Below, piece by piece: positions 26,009 to 38,686 of a stretch of 64,000 nucleotides of DNA. The stretch is from Echinococcus granulosus (Eukaryota > Platyhelminthes > Cestoda > Cyclophyllidea > Taeniidae). The stretch covers positions 303,148-367,147 of the forward strand of contig NW_020170381.1 of assembly GCF_000524195.1 (NCBI RefSeq). Direction: 5' to 3'. Each line of letters opens with the position of its first letter. The stretch's first letter is position 1. The position numbers and the translations under genes are program-made. Below the pieces are notes generated by a model. It was given only the letters and a program-made list of their open reading frames with translations, searched no databases and was not told the origin of the DNA.

Positions 26009-27567
26009 ATGTCTACGGAGGACCGCCTCTTCTCTAACCTGCGGACTAAGCGGCGATTGGAGCGCCTGCGTCGACGAAAGCGCGACACAGAGTCGATCAG
26101 ACGGCACCTGGAGGCAGGTGGTGAGTACATTTCCAAGCGCGAAAGAATTCGTCTATCTAAAGAGAGGCTCAGGCAGAATCTAGTTAGTGGAGTTAAGTTT
26201 TGCATTGACTGTTCGTTCGAGGGCGATATGTCCGCAAAGGTAAGTTAATTCGTTCACAGGTTCCAGGTTTATACTCTCATGTTAATGATTGTTTTTTGGC
26301 TGGCTAGTTTGTAGATTAGTTGTCGTGTCTCAAAGAGTTTTGACAGTTTGGTGCTTTTACTCCTTAAAATTTTGAAATACGTTTTCTGGTGATGATATCA
26401 AGATTTACGTATTTTCAGCTCTGTAGGTGCTGAGATTACTAGTTCACTTTTTCGCCAGCTGATTTAAATCTGCTTGCCATTTAAACTCTATCTGTTCCCT
26501 TCTGTTTTTCAAATCTAAGTAGTGATTGGTAGTCCGCATTACGCGGTTTGACTAGATTCTACTTCTAGCTTGATAATGAGTACTACTAAGTTATTTGCCT
26601 TTGTTATTTTGCGCAAGGTTTTCCATATAGGAACATTCCAAGTTCGCCCAACAATTATGTCGAGTCTATGGCGCTAACAAGAAAGCAGTCAGCCCTTTGA
26701 GTCTACACTTAGTTAACTTCAACCCAGCTGGTCTATTGGCTGAATGCTGTCGGAGAAAGTGCTGTGGATTTGATAACTACCAGGTTGGTGTTTGCCTCAT
26801 TAGGACTAGTGTATGAACATCAACCTCACATGAATTCTTTATTTTCTCAGATCGGGTTTCATGTTGGCTCACCAACCGATGTATTCAAATCCCAGCGGAT
26901 TGTATATCTTTCCCCGGACGCTTCTGATCCTTTGCTTGACGTTGACAAGTGTTCTGTTTACGTTGCTGGTGGGCTCATTGATGAAAACATTGTAAAAGTA
27001 AACAACCCACTTTTCATTGACTTCGACCTGCTCTTACTTTTCATAAGCTTGAATTGATTCTTTGGTTTCTTCCATGTGCGTCATTTGCTTGCATCTTTTC
27101 CTAATGTTTCGTTTCACGTTACTGTCTGCGGCTACCGTAATCACCTCCACTTACGTTTCTCCCCTATCCACAAACAAATAATATGCATTATCAACGTACT
27201 GGATGCAACAATAGCTCGATATGACATTTTGTAGACAGCCTGTACTTACAACTTTTACGTTGGAAGCGAACAGGAAATTCCTTTGCACGTATCTCCCTGT
27301 GCCATGCACAAGTGACGGCAGCTACTTTTCTTAAAGGGGAGAAGCTTGGACACTGCATCGAGATTGGGTATATCAGCTGTGCGACTGCCTATTCAGGAAT
27401 TTGCCCCTAGGGATTGGTCTCCTCAAAATCCTGCCAAGTCCTCCTCCCTCCCACTGAACATCGTGGTGGAAATCCTCCTCGCCTACCTGCAGCATCGCGA
27501 CTGGCGAACAGCCCTCGACCACCACCTACCTCACCGTTTTCGCACCCCAAGTATCCTAGCCTCCTGA
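26009..27567 (+). CDS. TRMT10: TRMT10-family tRNA (guanine/adenine-9 N1) methyltransferase
   Basis: Four exons, 26009-26239, 26631-26783, 26851-26997 and 27337-27567, all joined in phase 0, encode 253 residues. The N-terminal 60 residues are strongly basic (RRLERLRRRKRD, SKRERIRLSKERL), as expected of a tRNA-binding extension. The SPOUT-type methyltransferase domain begins at VKFCIDCSF and includes RIVYLSPDA, VYVAGGLIDEN, LGISAVRLPI and LPLNIVVEILLAYLQHRDW, the order seen in animal TRMT10A/B. These enzymes use S-adenosylmethionine to methylate N1 of purine 9 in tRNA. The protein stops soon after the last conserved helix and lacks the acidic C-terminal tail of the human paralogues. Which TRMT10 paralogue it is cannot be decided by eye. 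It converges on RPB1. Confidence 0.9.
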
Positions 27568-27714
27568 ACACCTATTGTACGTGTCACATCCAAATACACG
27601 GGCACGTTTTGTGGTTACATTGCTCATTAACCTAGCAGGAATGCTTCGGCGATGCAATATCCAGTCCCACGAGCGCAGCCACTTTTTATCAATGACCCTT
27701 TGTGGGACTAAACT

Positions 27715-28059
27715 TTAGGCTACCAGAGTCCGGCAGCATGGCTCCCCACTAAGATTCACTGAGTCAAAATCGAGGTTCTTAGTAAAAAACCACTCATTCC
27801 TAGTATGGATGAGCGTGTCAGAGAACTCCCAGGCAGTTGCCACGCCCTTCGTAAAAACGAAGCTGACGGTGGCAGTGCCTCCCTCGTCAATATCGTCTGC
27901 CAAGCAAGTAGCGATACCTAGCAAATATCCGTCTCGCTCAAACATCCCCAATTTCAGTTTTATTGGGTACGATAACTGCTTTGCCTCAACGTATGCAAAA
28001 TCGAAGGGACCAAGAAAACAACAATGGGGAAAAAAGTAGCAGACATTTGGTGCTTCTAT
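27715..28059 (-). CDS. Coding-like in-frame extension or separate ORF after the RPB1 stop
   Basis: Directly after the RPB1 TAA (28060-28062) the same reading frame stays open for 114 codons to a TAA at 27715. From the ATG at 27945 the 76-residue part (MFERDGYLLGIATCLADDID and on) has a codon pattern typical of real coding sequence, rich in RNY codons. The first 35 codons are pyrimidine-rich and look more like intron or intercistronic sequence. It could be a small downstream gene, an alternative last exon, or stop-codon read-through. No family is recognised. Confidence 0.3.
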   Translation of the reverse strand: MEAPNVCYFFPHCCFLGPFDFAYVEAKQLSYPIKLKLGMFERDGYLLGIATCLADDIDEGGTATVSFVFTKGVATAWEFSDTLIHTRNEWFFTKNLDFDSVNLSGEPCCRTLVA

Positions 28060-31000
28060 TTATCGATGTTCAGATGACGGGGCTGGTGAGTAGCTATTAG
28101 GACTGCTGGGGGAAGGAGAGGTTGGTCGACGAGAGGTCATCATATAGTGCGAGGACGAACTTTGGAAAGAACTGGAGGGGCTAAAAGTTGCCGAAGGACA
28201 ATAGGATGTACCGTAACTTGTGCCGGTTAGGCCGAGACCACTGATACTTGAGCTGCCTCCAGTCCCTGCCGCACCCCCGTGTGAGGACAACGGATAGTTG
28301 GGTGTCGCAGGATAAGAAAGTGGGGAGTGACTAGGTCCGCTTAGCCCTCCAGAGGCACCGCTGATAGGAGAGCTCGGGACTCCCAAGTGTGGAGAGTAGG
28401 AGAGCATTGAGGAACCACCAAATGATGGCTGTGGACTGTATCGTGGAGCTGAAGGCGAACCATAGTACATTTGTGGAGGACTAGGGTGGGTAGAGTTGAA
28501 GTTAGACAAACTGTTTCCCAGAGAGGATCCCGAATCGATGCTCGGAGAGAATCCACTCGGCGTGTCGGAGCCACCCGTAATCCAGCTAGAAGCCGCCCGT
28601 CCAGATGAACTCATACCCACACCAGGCATTGCAGGACTTCCGGGACTATAGGAATCAAGACTGTTTGGAGATGACCCCGAGGGAGATACGGATGGCCCAA
28701 AACCGAAACTCGATACATTGCGTTGTGGAGAGCGCGGTTGATAACCCACCGAGGCGGGTGAGTAGAACTGCTGTCCGGAGTAGCTTGGTGAACTGCTGTC
28801 GGCTCCAAGACTAAGACTCGATGAACTACCAGTGCCACCGTAGGTTGGCTTTGATAATGGAGAATAGCTAGCATCAGCACCCAAGCTCAAACGACTAGCA
28901 TATCCAAAGGAACTGCTACTCCCGCTCCCAGAATGACCTGGACTAGATCCTGGTGAACCAATTTCAGTTTGAGGAGTTCCAGCGTACGACAGTGGGCTGG
29001 CAAATCCTGACATAGCTGCCGGCGAAAAAAGCACATCAGGTGTTCTTGGACTATCGAGCTGTGGACTCCGACCTGGCGAATATGGGAGGTCGTGTCTGTA
29101 AGCCTGTGGAGAAAACATCGCCTCGTGAGGTGTAGTCATGCCACCCAGGCGACTGACGTAAGGCGATGCCTCAATAAGAGATCCTGCGGGAGAAGCAGCA
29201 GTATCCCACGGGGTGCTGCCCCCAGGACCACCGGTCAAGCCGGAAAGACTATCTCCAGGTGTCACCAAACCAAAACGAGGACTGGCCCAAGCTCCGGCGG
29301 AAACGTCGAAAATGCCACCGTTAAACAGTCCGACAGATCCGACGATCGGAATGGGCTGGGCCTCTTGACATTTAGCCGAGTTGAGGAGGAGGTCGAATGA
29401 TCCCGTACCGATTTTCGCAAGCTGACCTAGCATTACATTCTCCGACACACCCTGCAAGGGATCGCATTCAGCATGACTCGCCGCCTCCATCAGTATATCC
29501 ACCGTTTCCTCAAAGCTGCAACGGGCCAGAGCGCCGGTATCAAGACGGTTTATTCCATGACGAGTAATAGCCATCAAATGGCCCTTCACAGTCATGACAT
29601 CACAAAGTAGTGCCAAGTGCCGGTAATTAACGTAAGAACCGTCAAAGGATATCACATCGTGCATCTCTGTCTCAATTGCCTTACGAACAGCCTCAATGCC
29701 CAGAGCCTCAAAAATTTCCACGATGTCGTTACTCACTGTGCGTGCTGAGTCGACATCCCGCTGAGCAAGCACCTTCATTAGACATGTGCCATCTGTCTCA
29801 AGAATCCATTCAGTGACACAATTAAAACTGCCATCTTTACGAATAATGACACGCTGTTTATCTGTAGTCTTAGGCTGATGCATATAAACCTTTGATATTT
29901 GAGGAATGCCTTGCAATGTGATATCTGTAAGCAGATTAGCCTCAATGAAACGCAGGAAAGTATCGTCTTCCATTTTATCCGTAGTTGTATCAGCTTCCTT
30001 CATGTTTTGTTCCAAATCACTGTTCATAATTCGTATCCGCATTGCCAACTTCAAATTATCATCAGGAATGTGGCAGATAAGATCGTTGCCAAAGGACTTT
30101 GTAATTTTGTCGGCAATTTGTTCCATTGTCAGCTTTTTACCCGTCATTTGTTTACGCGCAAGCTCGATTCTGAGCATCCAAGAACTTATAGCATCCATGT
30201 TGAAATCAGGCAAATCGTAATAGGTGGAAACCCAATCCCTGTCTTCTTTTACGACGGTATTCTTTGGATCTGGATCGTAGTAAATTGATGTACAGTTTAC
30301 TAGTTTGCGGAGTGTTGTGTGCTCCAGGCGAGCAACTACATCTTTCGCGTGTTCGGCATCCCTAGCCGCCTGTCCGGTTAGGTAAATTGTCATGGAGGGA
30401 GTTTTGGGACGTTTACTAACATTTATAATTTCTTTTAGTCGAGGCACGCCAAGGGTCACGTTCTTAGCCGAGACACCAGCATAGTGGAAAGTGTTGAGTG
30501 TCATCTGCGTGGCCGGCTCACCGAGCGACTGCGCCGCCAGGGCACCGACCATTTCACCGGGGTGAATCTGTGCCTGTTGGAAGCGATTTCGAATTTCGCC
30601 CAGCACCCAGTCCAGAGCGTCATAAGTTAAGCGATGTTCCTGAATTACCTTCTTTGTACAAAGCATTGACCGAATAAGGCAACTCATGAGCAAGACAGCG
30701 TTCGAATTAGCTTCTTTGCTTAGTGCATCTTCACCTGGCACCACCACCAAACGCTTACACGTTTCCCGCACCTGTTCCACTACCTGCCGTGGATGAAGAT
30801 TCGTTTTAGAAAGAGGATCAATTTCAAACAGTTTTTGAGCATTCCAAATAAGACGCCCGATGTTACAAGGCAAGACGACGCGATCCTCTGGCTTGGTAAT
30901 GATTGATCGTAATACCTTGCGGTCATTGCACAACTCATCCCATTCAGCGTCTAATTCAGCCTGAGTTTCCGGGTCCGTTGCTAGGCTTCTAACCAAATCA

Positions 31001-34000
31001 TCGGGCATACAACGTCGAAGAGCACGCTCGTTGCTCAAATCAAAGCGAAAGTTGTGCTCAAACGCCTCATCTGATGGTTTAAAGGTTGGCAATCTTTGGA
31101 ATTCAACGTGAGCGGCATCCAAGCCATCTTCTCCGTACCGCAACTGGATAAGTTGATTGATCTGATTTCGCACTGTACCATCGTACTTAACCATTACGGA
31201 TTCCATGGCCTTCATTAGACGACGCTGGATGTAACCAGTTTCGGCTGTCTTGACAGCCGTATCAATCAAACCCTCACGACCACCCATTGCGTGAAAGAAG
31301 AATTCAGTTGGTGTAAGACCAGCTAGGTAGGAGTTCTCGACAAAACCTCTTGATTCGGGACCGTAATCGTCTTGAATAAAATGGGGAAGAGTGCGGTGCC
31401 TAAAACCGAATGGCACGCGTTTGCCTTCGACATTCTGCTGTCCGACACAAGCGATAACCTGAGAAATGTTTATTCTTGACCCCTTTGAGCCCGCAACAAC
31501 CATAATATTGAAATTATTATACTTTGAGAGAGATTTTTGTGCGCAACCACCGGTCTTTTCACGAGCCTCATTTAGAATCTTATTGACGTGATTTTCAAAA
31601 GTTTGCCGCAGTGTGTTACCAGGCAGAGGCTGAAAATCATAATTGTGTGCTTGGTCTATAATATCGAAAACAGCATCTTTGGCCTTCGTGATGGTTTCAC
31701 CAATTTGTTTTCGAGTTGCTTGATCATAAAGCGTATCTGCAATGCCTATCGTATGGCCCTCAATCAACAACCAGTTGTTAATAACGGTCTGTATGTTGTT
31801 GAAAAACATACCAACCACTTCAAAATTATGCTCCAGAGCCACCAGGTGAATAAGAGAACCGGAAGCGGAGCCAAGCGTCTTTTTACACAGAATCCCCGCA
31901 ACAAGATCGCCGTCGTCAATCAAAACCTTCGTATCACCTGGAGAAATCCAACGGTAAGGCCCGTCGTCTTCACCTTCTGGGTGGGTACTGTGTGTTCGAA
32001 TACAGTTTACCCGACGGGGTATAATTAAACTAAAGAGCTGTTTGCCAGTCCAGAGTCGCTGCGGTTTGTAAATAGCAGGTTTAGGCATGCGACCGCTCCA
32101 GGTGGGAAGATACATCAAGAGATTCATCATATCAGCCCGGTTGATGAAAACGTCACGTTGAGTCATTTTGTAGGCAGCAGTAAGTGAATCCTGTACGATG
32201 CTCATGACGGGTTTATTAGCCTGGGGAGTTACAACAAGGCGAGGAACTCGAGCGAGTTGGCTGATTTCAGCTTTCGTTTCGACAGACTGAGGTAAATGAA
32301 GATTCATTTCATCACCATCGAAATCAGCGTTGTACGGTGAAGTGACAGATAAATTCAAACGAAATGTTGACCACGGCAAGACGCGCACTCGGTGGCACAT
32401 CATGGACATTTTGTGCAAGGTGGGTTGACGATTAAAAACGACAAAGTCATCATTTAGCATATGGCGCTCAACTATGTATCCAACTTGGAGAGTCAAATCA
32501 GCTACCTTTGGATGATATCGAAGGTCGATTCGGTCACCATTTTCTCGGACAATAAACTTGGCTCCAGGATACATGGTTCCATTTTGAACTAACTTCTGCA
32601 GGAAATCTATGTTAGATTGTGTGACTCGTTCTGGATATGTTAGGTTCTGGGCAATGGTTCGGGGAACACCAACTTGATCAAGACACAAATTAGGATCAGC
32701 AGTTATAACAGTTCGAGCAGAGAAATCAACACGTTTCCCCATCAAATTACCTCGTATGCGTCCGGCCTTTCCCTTTAGACGTTGTTTGATTGACTTTAGA
32801 GGTCTTCCAGACTTCTGAATAGCCTTTGGCAGACCGGGAATATCGTTATCAATCAGGGTAGCCACATGATATTGTAAAATCCTCACATCCTCTGACAAAA
32901 TGTGAGCTGCAGCTCCATTTTGTTCGTCTCGGCGCAACTGATTGTTAGCTTTAACTATATCGGCCAATTTATAAGTTAAATCATCCTGATTTCTCGCTGC
33001 ACCGTACATCACGATGGCGGGACGAACTGCAAGAGGAGGAACGGGGAGAACGGTACAGATCATCCAATCTGGACGGGCATACTGCGGATTTAAACCAAGG
33101 GCTATGCAATCTTCATCAGATATTCTTTTAAAAACTTCTAGGACACGTTCAGCAGTTAAGCTTGTCTTTTTCTCTTGAGAGACCTCATTTTGGACCTTCC
33201 ATTCTGCGGTCATTTCCAGGCCTACACGTCGGAAATTTGGTTGGTAACGTCCGCAACCAGTCCGTGTAGTCTATAAGGTCAAAGCATTAATAATACTGCA
33301 TCTTATAAGCCAAAATAGAAGCCTGTTTTTACCTTGCTTTCAAGTTTTATCTCCTGGTCCCCATTAGTGAGATCTTCTGGAGGAAGACAGGTGGTCCGAG
33401 ACTTACACTCCTCATACATAAAAGCAAGGCGTCGACGAGGATCATTCTTGGTCTTTCGTTGAATATCAGCTATCCGCGGAATTTGAGTGTCCACGAGGAG
33501 TTTGGAACAGTAAAAACAAACACAACGGAGAATTTTTAGCGTTTTCTTTAAGAAGCCGATATGAAACACAGGCTTCGCGAGCTCAACATGAGCAAAGTGG
33601 CCAGGACATGAAGCTGTGTTACCACTGCATGTTTGGCAGATTGAGGCACGGTCAACACATCCCTGGCGAGGATCCATCAGACCCCCAAGTTTGGGCTTTC
33701 CTCCATCCATCGTTTCTGCATACTTAATGCCCCCATCGGGAACCACAGACATTTGTTTCTACACGATAAGTAAAGGGTGATATTTGCTTCAGATAGGAAA
33801 TATGGGATATTTTCTTTGTATCACAAAACTTCAAATCGGATCACAAGCTTATTCTTAAACAAACATTTGGTCTGAAATAAATCCTCACCAAAATTATCCT
33901 ACACAGTGAAAACAAGCTTTACCTCACTAAACAGCAACGAAAAATTCAAGTTGCTATGAAAAATAGAAGTCATATCCCTACTAAACTTATATTCAACGAA

Positions 34001-34302
34001 ACACCAAACCTTCAATAATAAAGCCAAATCGAAGAATACATGTACATATTATCGTAATGTTAGTCCAATGAACAGTAGTGAAGAAAGGGAAAACGGGGGT
34101 GATGGCGGTAAGCGTGGGCATACATCGAACTTCGTATTAATGTGAAATGTTCCTCACAGGTCAAAAAACACACTTAGCAAACGCGAAAAATAACAGCTCT
34201 GCCAGAAAAGCGTGCAGGTTGCAAACTTACGATTTCATCGGGACTAAGAATACCAAACTGGAGAACTCTGACAGCCCTCTCCGGCACCATCAAGCCGTCC
34301 AT
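28060..34302 (-). CDS. POLR2A: DNA-directed RNA polymerase II subunit RPB1
   Basis: Three exons: 34302-34231, 33758-33333 and 33270-28060. Both introns (472 and 62 nt) are GT/AG and phase 0, giving 1902 residues. The start ATG is preceded by an in-frame TAA. The first exon carries the conserved [10 protein letters not shown]. The N-terminal zinc sites ([17 protein letters not shown]) and the catalytic NADFDGD, at about residues 480-486, are intact. The funnel and trigger-loop segments [20 protein letters not shown] and [20 protein letters not shown] are near-identical to other animals. RPB1 forms the clamp and active site of nuclear RNA polymerase II. The last 425 residues (about 1478-1902) are Ser/Pro/Gly-rich but contain no YSPTSPS repeat, only seven Tyr-Ser-Pro triplets, and lack the acidic terminus. 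The gene is single-copy in this window and intact. Confidence 0.97.
28063..29337 (-). other. Divergent RPB1 C-terminal domain lacking heptad repeats
   Basis: This part of the last RPB1 exon encodes the tail that in most animals is dozens of YSPTSPS repeats. Here it reads as low-complexity Ser/Gly/Pro sequence. Tyr-Ser-Pro occurs in the contexts PYSPGR, SYSPLS, FYSPAS, SYSPGS, RYSPQP, SYSPHL and SYSPAP, with other SP and TP sites scattered between. The reading frame is open throughout, without decay. Confidence 0.9.
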
Positions 34303-34956
34303 CGGAAAGAGGGATGTTTAATAGACGCAAGGACAAAACGTAAGATCGTTTAAAACAACCATAATATTAAGATAAATTAATAGTCATTTATGCCAGCAAA
34401 ATATCAACTAACACCTATTTGAAACCCTTAAATGTTTTTCATGTAGCCTTGTACAAGAATACGTTTATGAATGTCTTCCCTGTCAAATAGAATATAGGTT
34501 TGAAAAAATACGGCACAAAAGGAGTGATTATTCACACTTGGTTAAAGCAACAGTGTCTATTTATTTTTTTACGTTAGGTGAATTGTGCCCTATTACACAT
34601 AATACAAAGTAACCTTTAAAAGCACCTGATTATATTTGTTTTGAACCCCATTTCTAAATAAAAGTTCTTTGTGTCAAAACTATTCCATTTTTAAAGCACT
34701 AGTTCTTCGTTGAAGTGGAAATGGCTTTGAAATTAATAAGGCGACTATAACTAGATTTATTACGCACCATATACGTGTTTGTTGGGTAAACGAAACCAGG
34801 TTGACCACTTATGCCGGGAGAATCTCTATCCCCAATCTCATTCTGCTTCAACTACAAGGACACCTGTGCTTTTCTGCCTTCTATTTACTTCCTACTAAGT
34901 GCTCCTCGGGTCACGCCAGTTCCTTCCCCGACTCCTCTGGACGTCAGTAGTATACT
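34303..34956. other. Upstream region of RPB1
   Basis: About 650 bp of AT-rich sequence between the RPB1 start and the TRIM element. I see no CCAAT or clear TATA box at the usual distance. RPB1's promoter should lie here. Confidence 0.35.
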
Positions 34957-35152
34957 GTAGCGTCCCGAGACTCCCTGAAGATGAAAGAGGACACAATACT
35001 CGGCAGAATACACGTATTCAGCACGGAGAAGGTGTCTGGGCTATTGGCATGGCCCAAAAGGCCAGCCCACCCAGCGAGGTACAAGGGGACTAATTCCAAG
35101 TACAAAAGTGTCGCCTCACCAGAACCGAGGGATAAACTACTATCGTATTACA
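34957..35152 (-). repeat. 3' LTR of the TRIM element
   Basis: 196-bp LTR on the low-coordinate side, which is the 3' LTR in sense orientation because the polypurine tract abuts it. It shares the core with four other copies in the window. Confidence 0.88.
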
Positions 35153-35746
35153 TAGCCTCCCTCCTCTTTTGAGTGTTGTCCCCGGCGCTCCCTCAGGTCA
35201 ACCTCCCGCGTCAGCCACTACAAAGTAGTCGGTGCAGTAAAGAAACACCCACGAGCCGACCGTGCCAGTCACCGAATTAGCGCGCAATTGAGGGGATACT
35301 TGACCTCAATGTCACCGATCCCTCTTGGCGGCTTGACTGGATCTGGGGTTTCGTCCTGTTTAGGGATTTGATTCAGGACGGGGAACTGCGTCGGCCATCA
35401 TGCGTGTCCATAGATAGATGCAGGAACACTGGTCTAATAGCAGATTTGAGTAAGGAAGTACAAGATTTAAAACAGGTCCATGGGGGACGGTAGGGGAAAT
35501 CCGTAACGAAACTTCCAGATATTTCACAGCTAGTGTCGCTTCAGTTGTTAATGGCTTTTCTGCAGGACACGGGACTGGGAGAGATGCCGAAGGTAGACGT
35601 CAACATCAACCCTTCTATTAGGGATCATCACCATTCTCCCATCCGTGGCATATGTACTTCTTCCGCCCCAGTAAGGCTTATCACGCAGAAGTGGAAAATC
35701 AGGATACATGCCTTTTAAGATCGGGTTCGCTTTCCGCTGCCACCAA

Positions 35747-35942
35747 TGTAGCGTCCTGGGACTCCCTGAAGACGAAAGAAGACAAAATACTCGGGCAGAA
35801 TATATATTCGACGCAGAGAGGGTGTCTGGGCTATTGGCATGGCCCAAAGGGCCAGCCCACCCAGCGAAGTACAAGGGGGCTGATTCAAAGTACAAAAGTG
35901 GCGCCTCACCAGAACCGAGGGATAAACCACTATCGTATTACA
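35747..35942 (-). repeat. 5' LTR of the TRIM element
   Basis: 196-bp LTR on the high-coordinate side, adjoining the primer-binding-site-like sequence. The differences from its partner suggest an insertion that is not recent. Confidence 0.88.
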
Positions 35943-38686
35943 ATATGTTCCTCCACAGTACTTTGGGTTGTTACGGCCTCAGAGAAGACTTGGGACGCTT
36001 CATTACTGTACTTGTGTCTACATTATCGTTTCCTTACCGCAGCAGTATTTTCTGAGGTCGTAGTATACCCTACGTATAGTTATACCTATTACTACCCTAA
36101 TGATGGACCGGGATATCGTATCCGCATTGCCAAATATTGACAAAGACGATATGGGGTCAGATTACCACAATTTTCTTATCTAACTAGATAGAAACAGTTG
36201 GTGCTACCAGAATTCGTGTTGTAATATACAGATGTTTTTTATTAATAACGTTGACATCTGCCCGTAGCATTTGTTTCTTCTGGTCATTTATGCGAACCTT
36301 CACAGGGTCCGGCCATGGGAAGTGCAGAATGAAAATATGGGTCTAAGTTTTTAAAGAAACCTTGAAGTCACAATGCCTAGCATGAAGTCTAGCATGCTTC
36401 TATTGCCAATAAGTGTTACTTACGGAGTAGTCCTTGGGGGAAGTATGATTTAGTTTATTTTTGCTCGATCATAACCATGTGGCGTAATCTCAGCTCTTTT
36501 AGTGTTTATTTCCATAACTTTTAATCGGTTATTTACACTCTATGGAATCTACTTAATAATGTCAATCAATTTGCGCCTACCTCGCACACTAAAGATGCTA
36601 CTTTCCCCCATGGTCTTTGGCGACTTCGTTCTCAACAAAAAACAGTGATTCCAAGATCCACTGTTGTAGCACTGTCTTATTTAACCGTAAGGAGTACTAT
36701 ACTGTGTCCTGGTGCCTAACAACTCACTCCGGTATTAGCTCTATTTAGCCACTCCGAATGTTATATAATCGACTAGAACTGTAGGGAGGTGAGCAACCCC
36801 GTTCGGTTCTTTGACAGTTGAAGTTGACTTTTCTTCTAGCAAGTCACACTAACAATTGGCGAGGAACGCTGTCCACACAGAGCAAAAGACACGTCTACTA
36901 CCTCATGACATTGGGGCAATGCTTCCTTCCCCTTCGCAAGAAGTGGACAAAATTACTTTCTTCACTACAAGATGCATCTACCCTACTCCGTTGCAATGCA
37001 GTAAAAGTATGCAGTTAATAGTGGCATCGTAACGGAATCAGGGTTTCATCAAACGAAGTTTCGTAGTTTTAATAGAGCTCCGCTTCATAAGCTCAACTGC
37101 ACTCCCCTTCGTTGAACACCTAACTCTGTTGCAATGGGTCATCTTTCCACATCGCGCTGTTCCGACACTTTCTGCAACAAGTATCACCGCGATTGTCGCA
37201 AGTCCCATGGTGACGAAAATTGTGGAAGTTGAAAAAGTTGTGAATGCTCATTAGAGACTTATCTGGATTCGAATCTTTGCCCCCCTTCGCGGTGAGGCAT
37301 AGTTTTGCCTCGTGTTACTTCCTTCTTCCTTTAGTAACTGTCACGATTAGTACCATCGGCGTTTTAAGTGAGTCGTGTATGTCCATGTCGATTTTCTAGC
37401 TGGTCTGAGAACACTGTTAAGCTAAGGGATGCAAAGTCCAAAAGAGCTTATTTCGTTCCAACATTATCACTGATGATTTTTTCCACCACTTCTACTGGTG
37501 GAATGTGCTGACGGCAACTAAGCCTATTGTACACGTATTTATATAAAGTAGTGCCCATAAGTGTGATGATATCGAATTATCCTTCGAGTTCTTGTTTTAG
37601 GAATCCAAATTCGGCAAACAAATAGCACTAATAAACCCACTGACACACTCAGATAAGTGAAAACAGTCCGTGAGTAGACAAACTGGGTCTTCGCGTACAA
37701 TGATTCAAAGCTTCTTCCCACGGTCCATTCAGGCAGCATGGATGCCAAAATTTAACTCCACGTATCAATTACACAGCTGGACGCACGTCGTAGTGAAATC
37801 ATGAAACATGCACTACACTCTATCAACACCCACCCCCTAACAACTGCTCACATCACCCTTTCGAGTAATAAAACTCATTTATTAACCCCATACAACATCC
37901 TAAGCGAGAAAACGCTACCACCATGACTCTAAACAGTTGCAAGTACGAGGTGAGGATTGACTCCGCATTCTTCCACCTACACGCTGGAAGATTGGGCAAC
38001 CCAAAGTGGGTATGAACTTCGTGTCGGAACAACCACGCACCGCCATTGTGACAAGGCTTAGCGATGTCAAAATATAACATTTCCAGCTCTGGTACTTTGG
38101 ACAAAGCAGCAGAATCCCTTGCCGGTGAAACCTCTTCTATACGACAATAGACCTTGATCCGGCAGTTGTACCTTTAATGCTGGATTGCGGTAAGAATTAC
38201 TTAGAGTACACCATATTGCGACAGACGAGTCAACCTGACGCATCGACTTAACAGGAAAACTTTCGAATAAATATACCCACACAAACACTGTGGTAAATCA
38301 CTGGCAACGCCACATAGGACCACAACCACGCGACCCGCCAAAAAGCCAAAATCATTGAATATGTTACACTCGCCGACGAAGCAGCATGAGCCCTCACAAT
38401 GGGCAGGCGGGAGCAAGGCCACCCGTGCTCCGTGAGAAGTACAGAATTCAAGCGAGTCCTTACAGCTACTTCCCGGGCAAAAAAGGACGTTTAAAGAAGT
38501 AATAATCTCGGGGCATCCAAATAAAAACTGACCCTCGAATTACGAAGAAGTGGTACATGTTTGTAAAGGACTGCACATACACAACGGTCTATACAAAAGT
38601 ACATCATAGTCAAATTACGCAAGACAGTTGACAGTGAAGAGCCACGATCGATGAGGTAGGAAATAAAGCTGCAAGGTCATTCTTTT
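35943..38686. other. Gene-poor interval between TRIM and kinase
   Basis: Only short chance frames on both strands. No exon, tRNA or repeat copy is supported. Confidence 0.4.

Larger units (their letters stand above)
34957..35942 (-). mobile_element. Complete TRIM (terminal-repeat retrotransposon in miniature)
   Basis: Two direct LTRs, 34957-35152 (196 bp) and 35747-35942 (196 bp), both TG...CA and roughly 90% identical by eye, flank a 594-bp interior with no long ORF. The sense strand is minus. Directly after the 5' LTR (35942-35747) comes a primer-binding-site-like TTGGTGGCAGCGGAAAGC. Just before the 3' LTR comes a polypurine tract, AAAAGAGGAGGGAGG, at about 35155-35170. The element encodes no protein and must have been moved by enzymes of another element. 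Flanking bases (ATAC and ATAT) match imperfectly, so the target duplication has decayed or the element is recombinant. TRIMs of this kind have been described in taeniid tapeworms. Confidence 0.88.

Noticed and set aside
35548..36140. Several overlapping ORFs of about 70-160 codons
   Set aside because: They fall in the TRIM 5' LTR and its edges, and the same frames recur at other LTR copies, so they are by-products of the repeat rather than genes.
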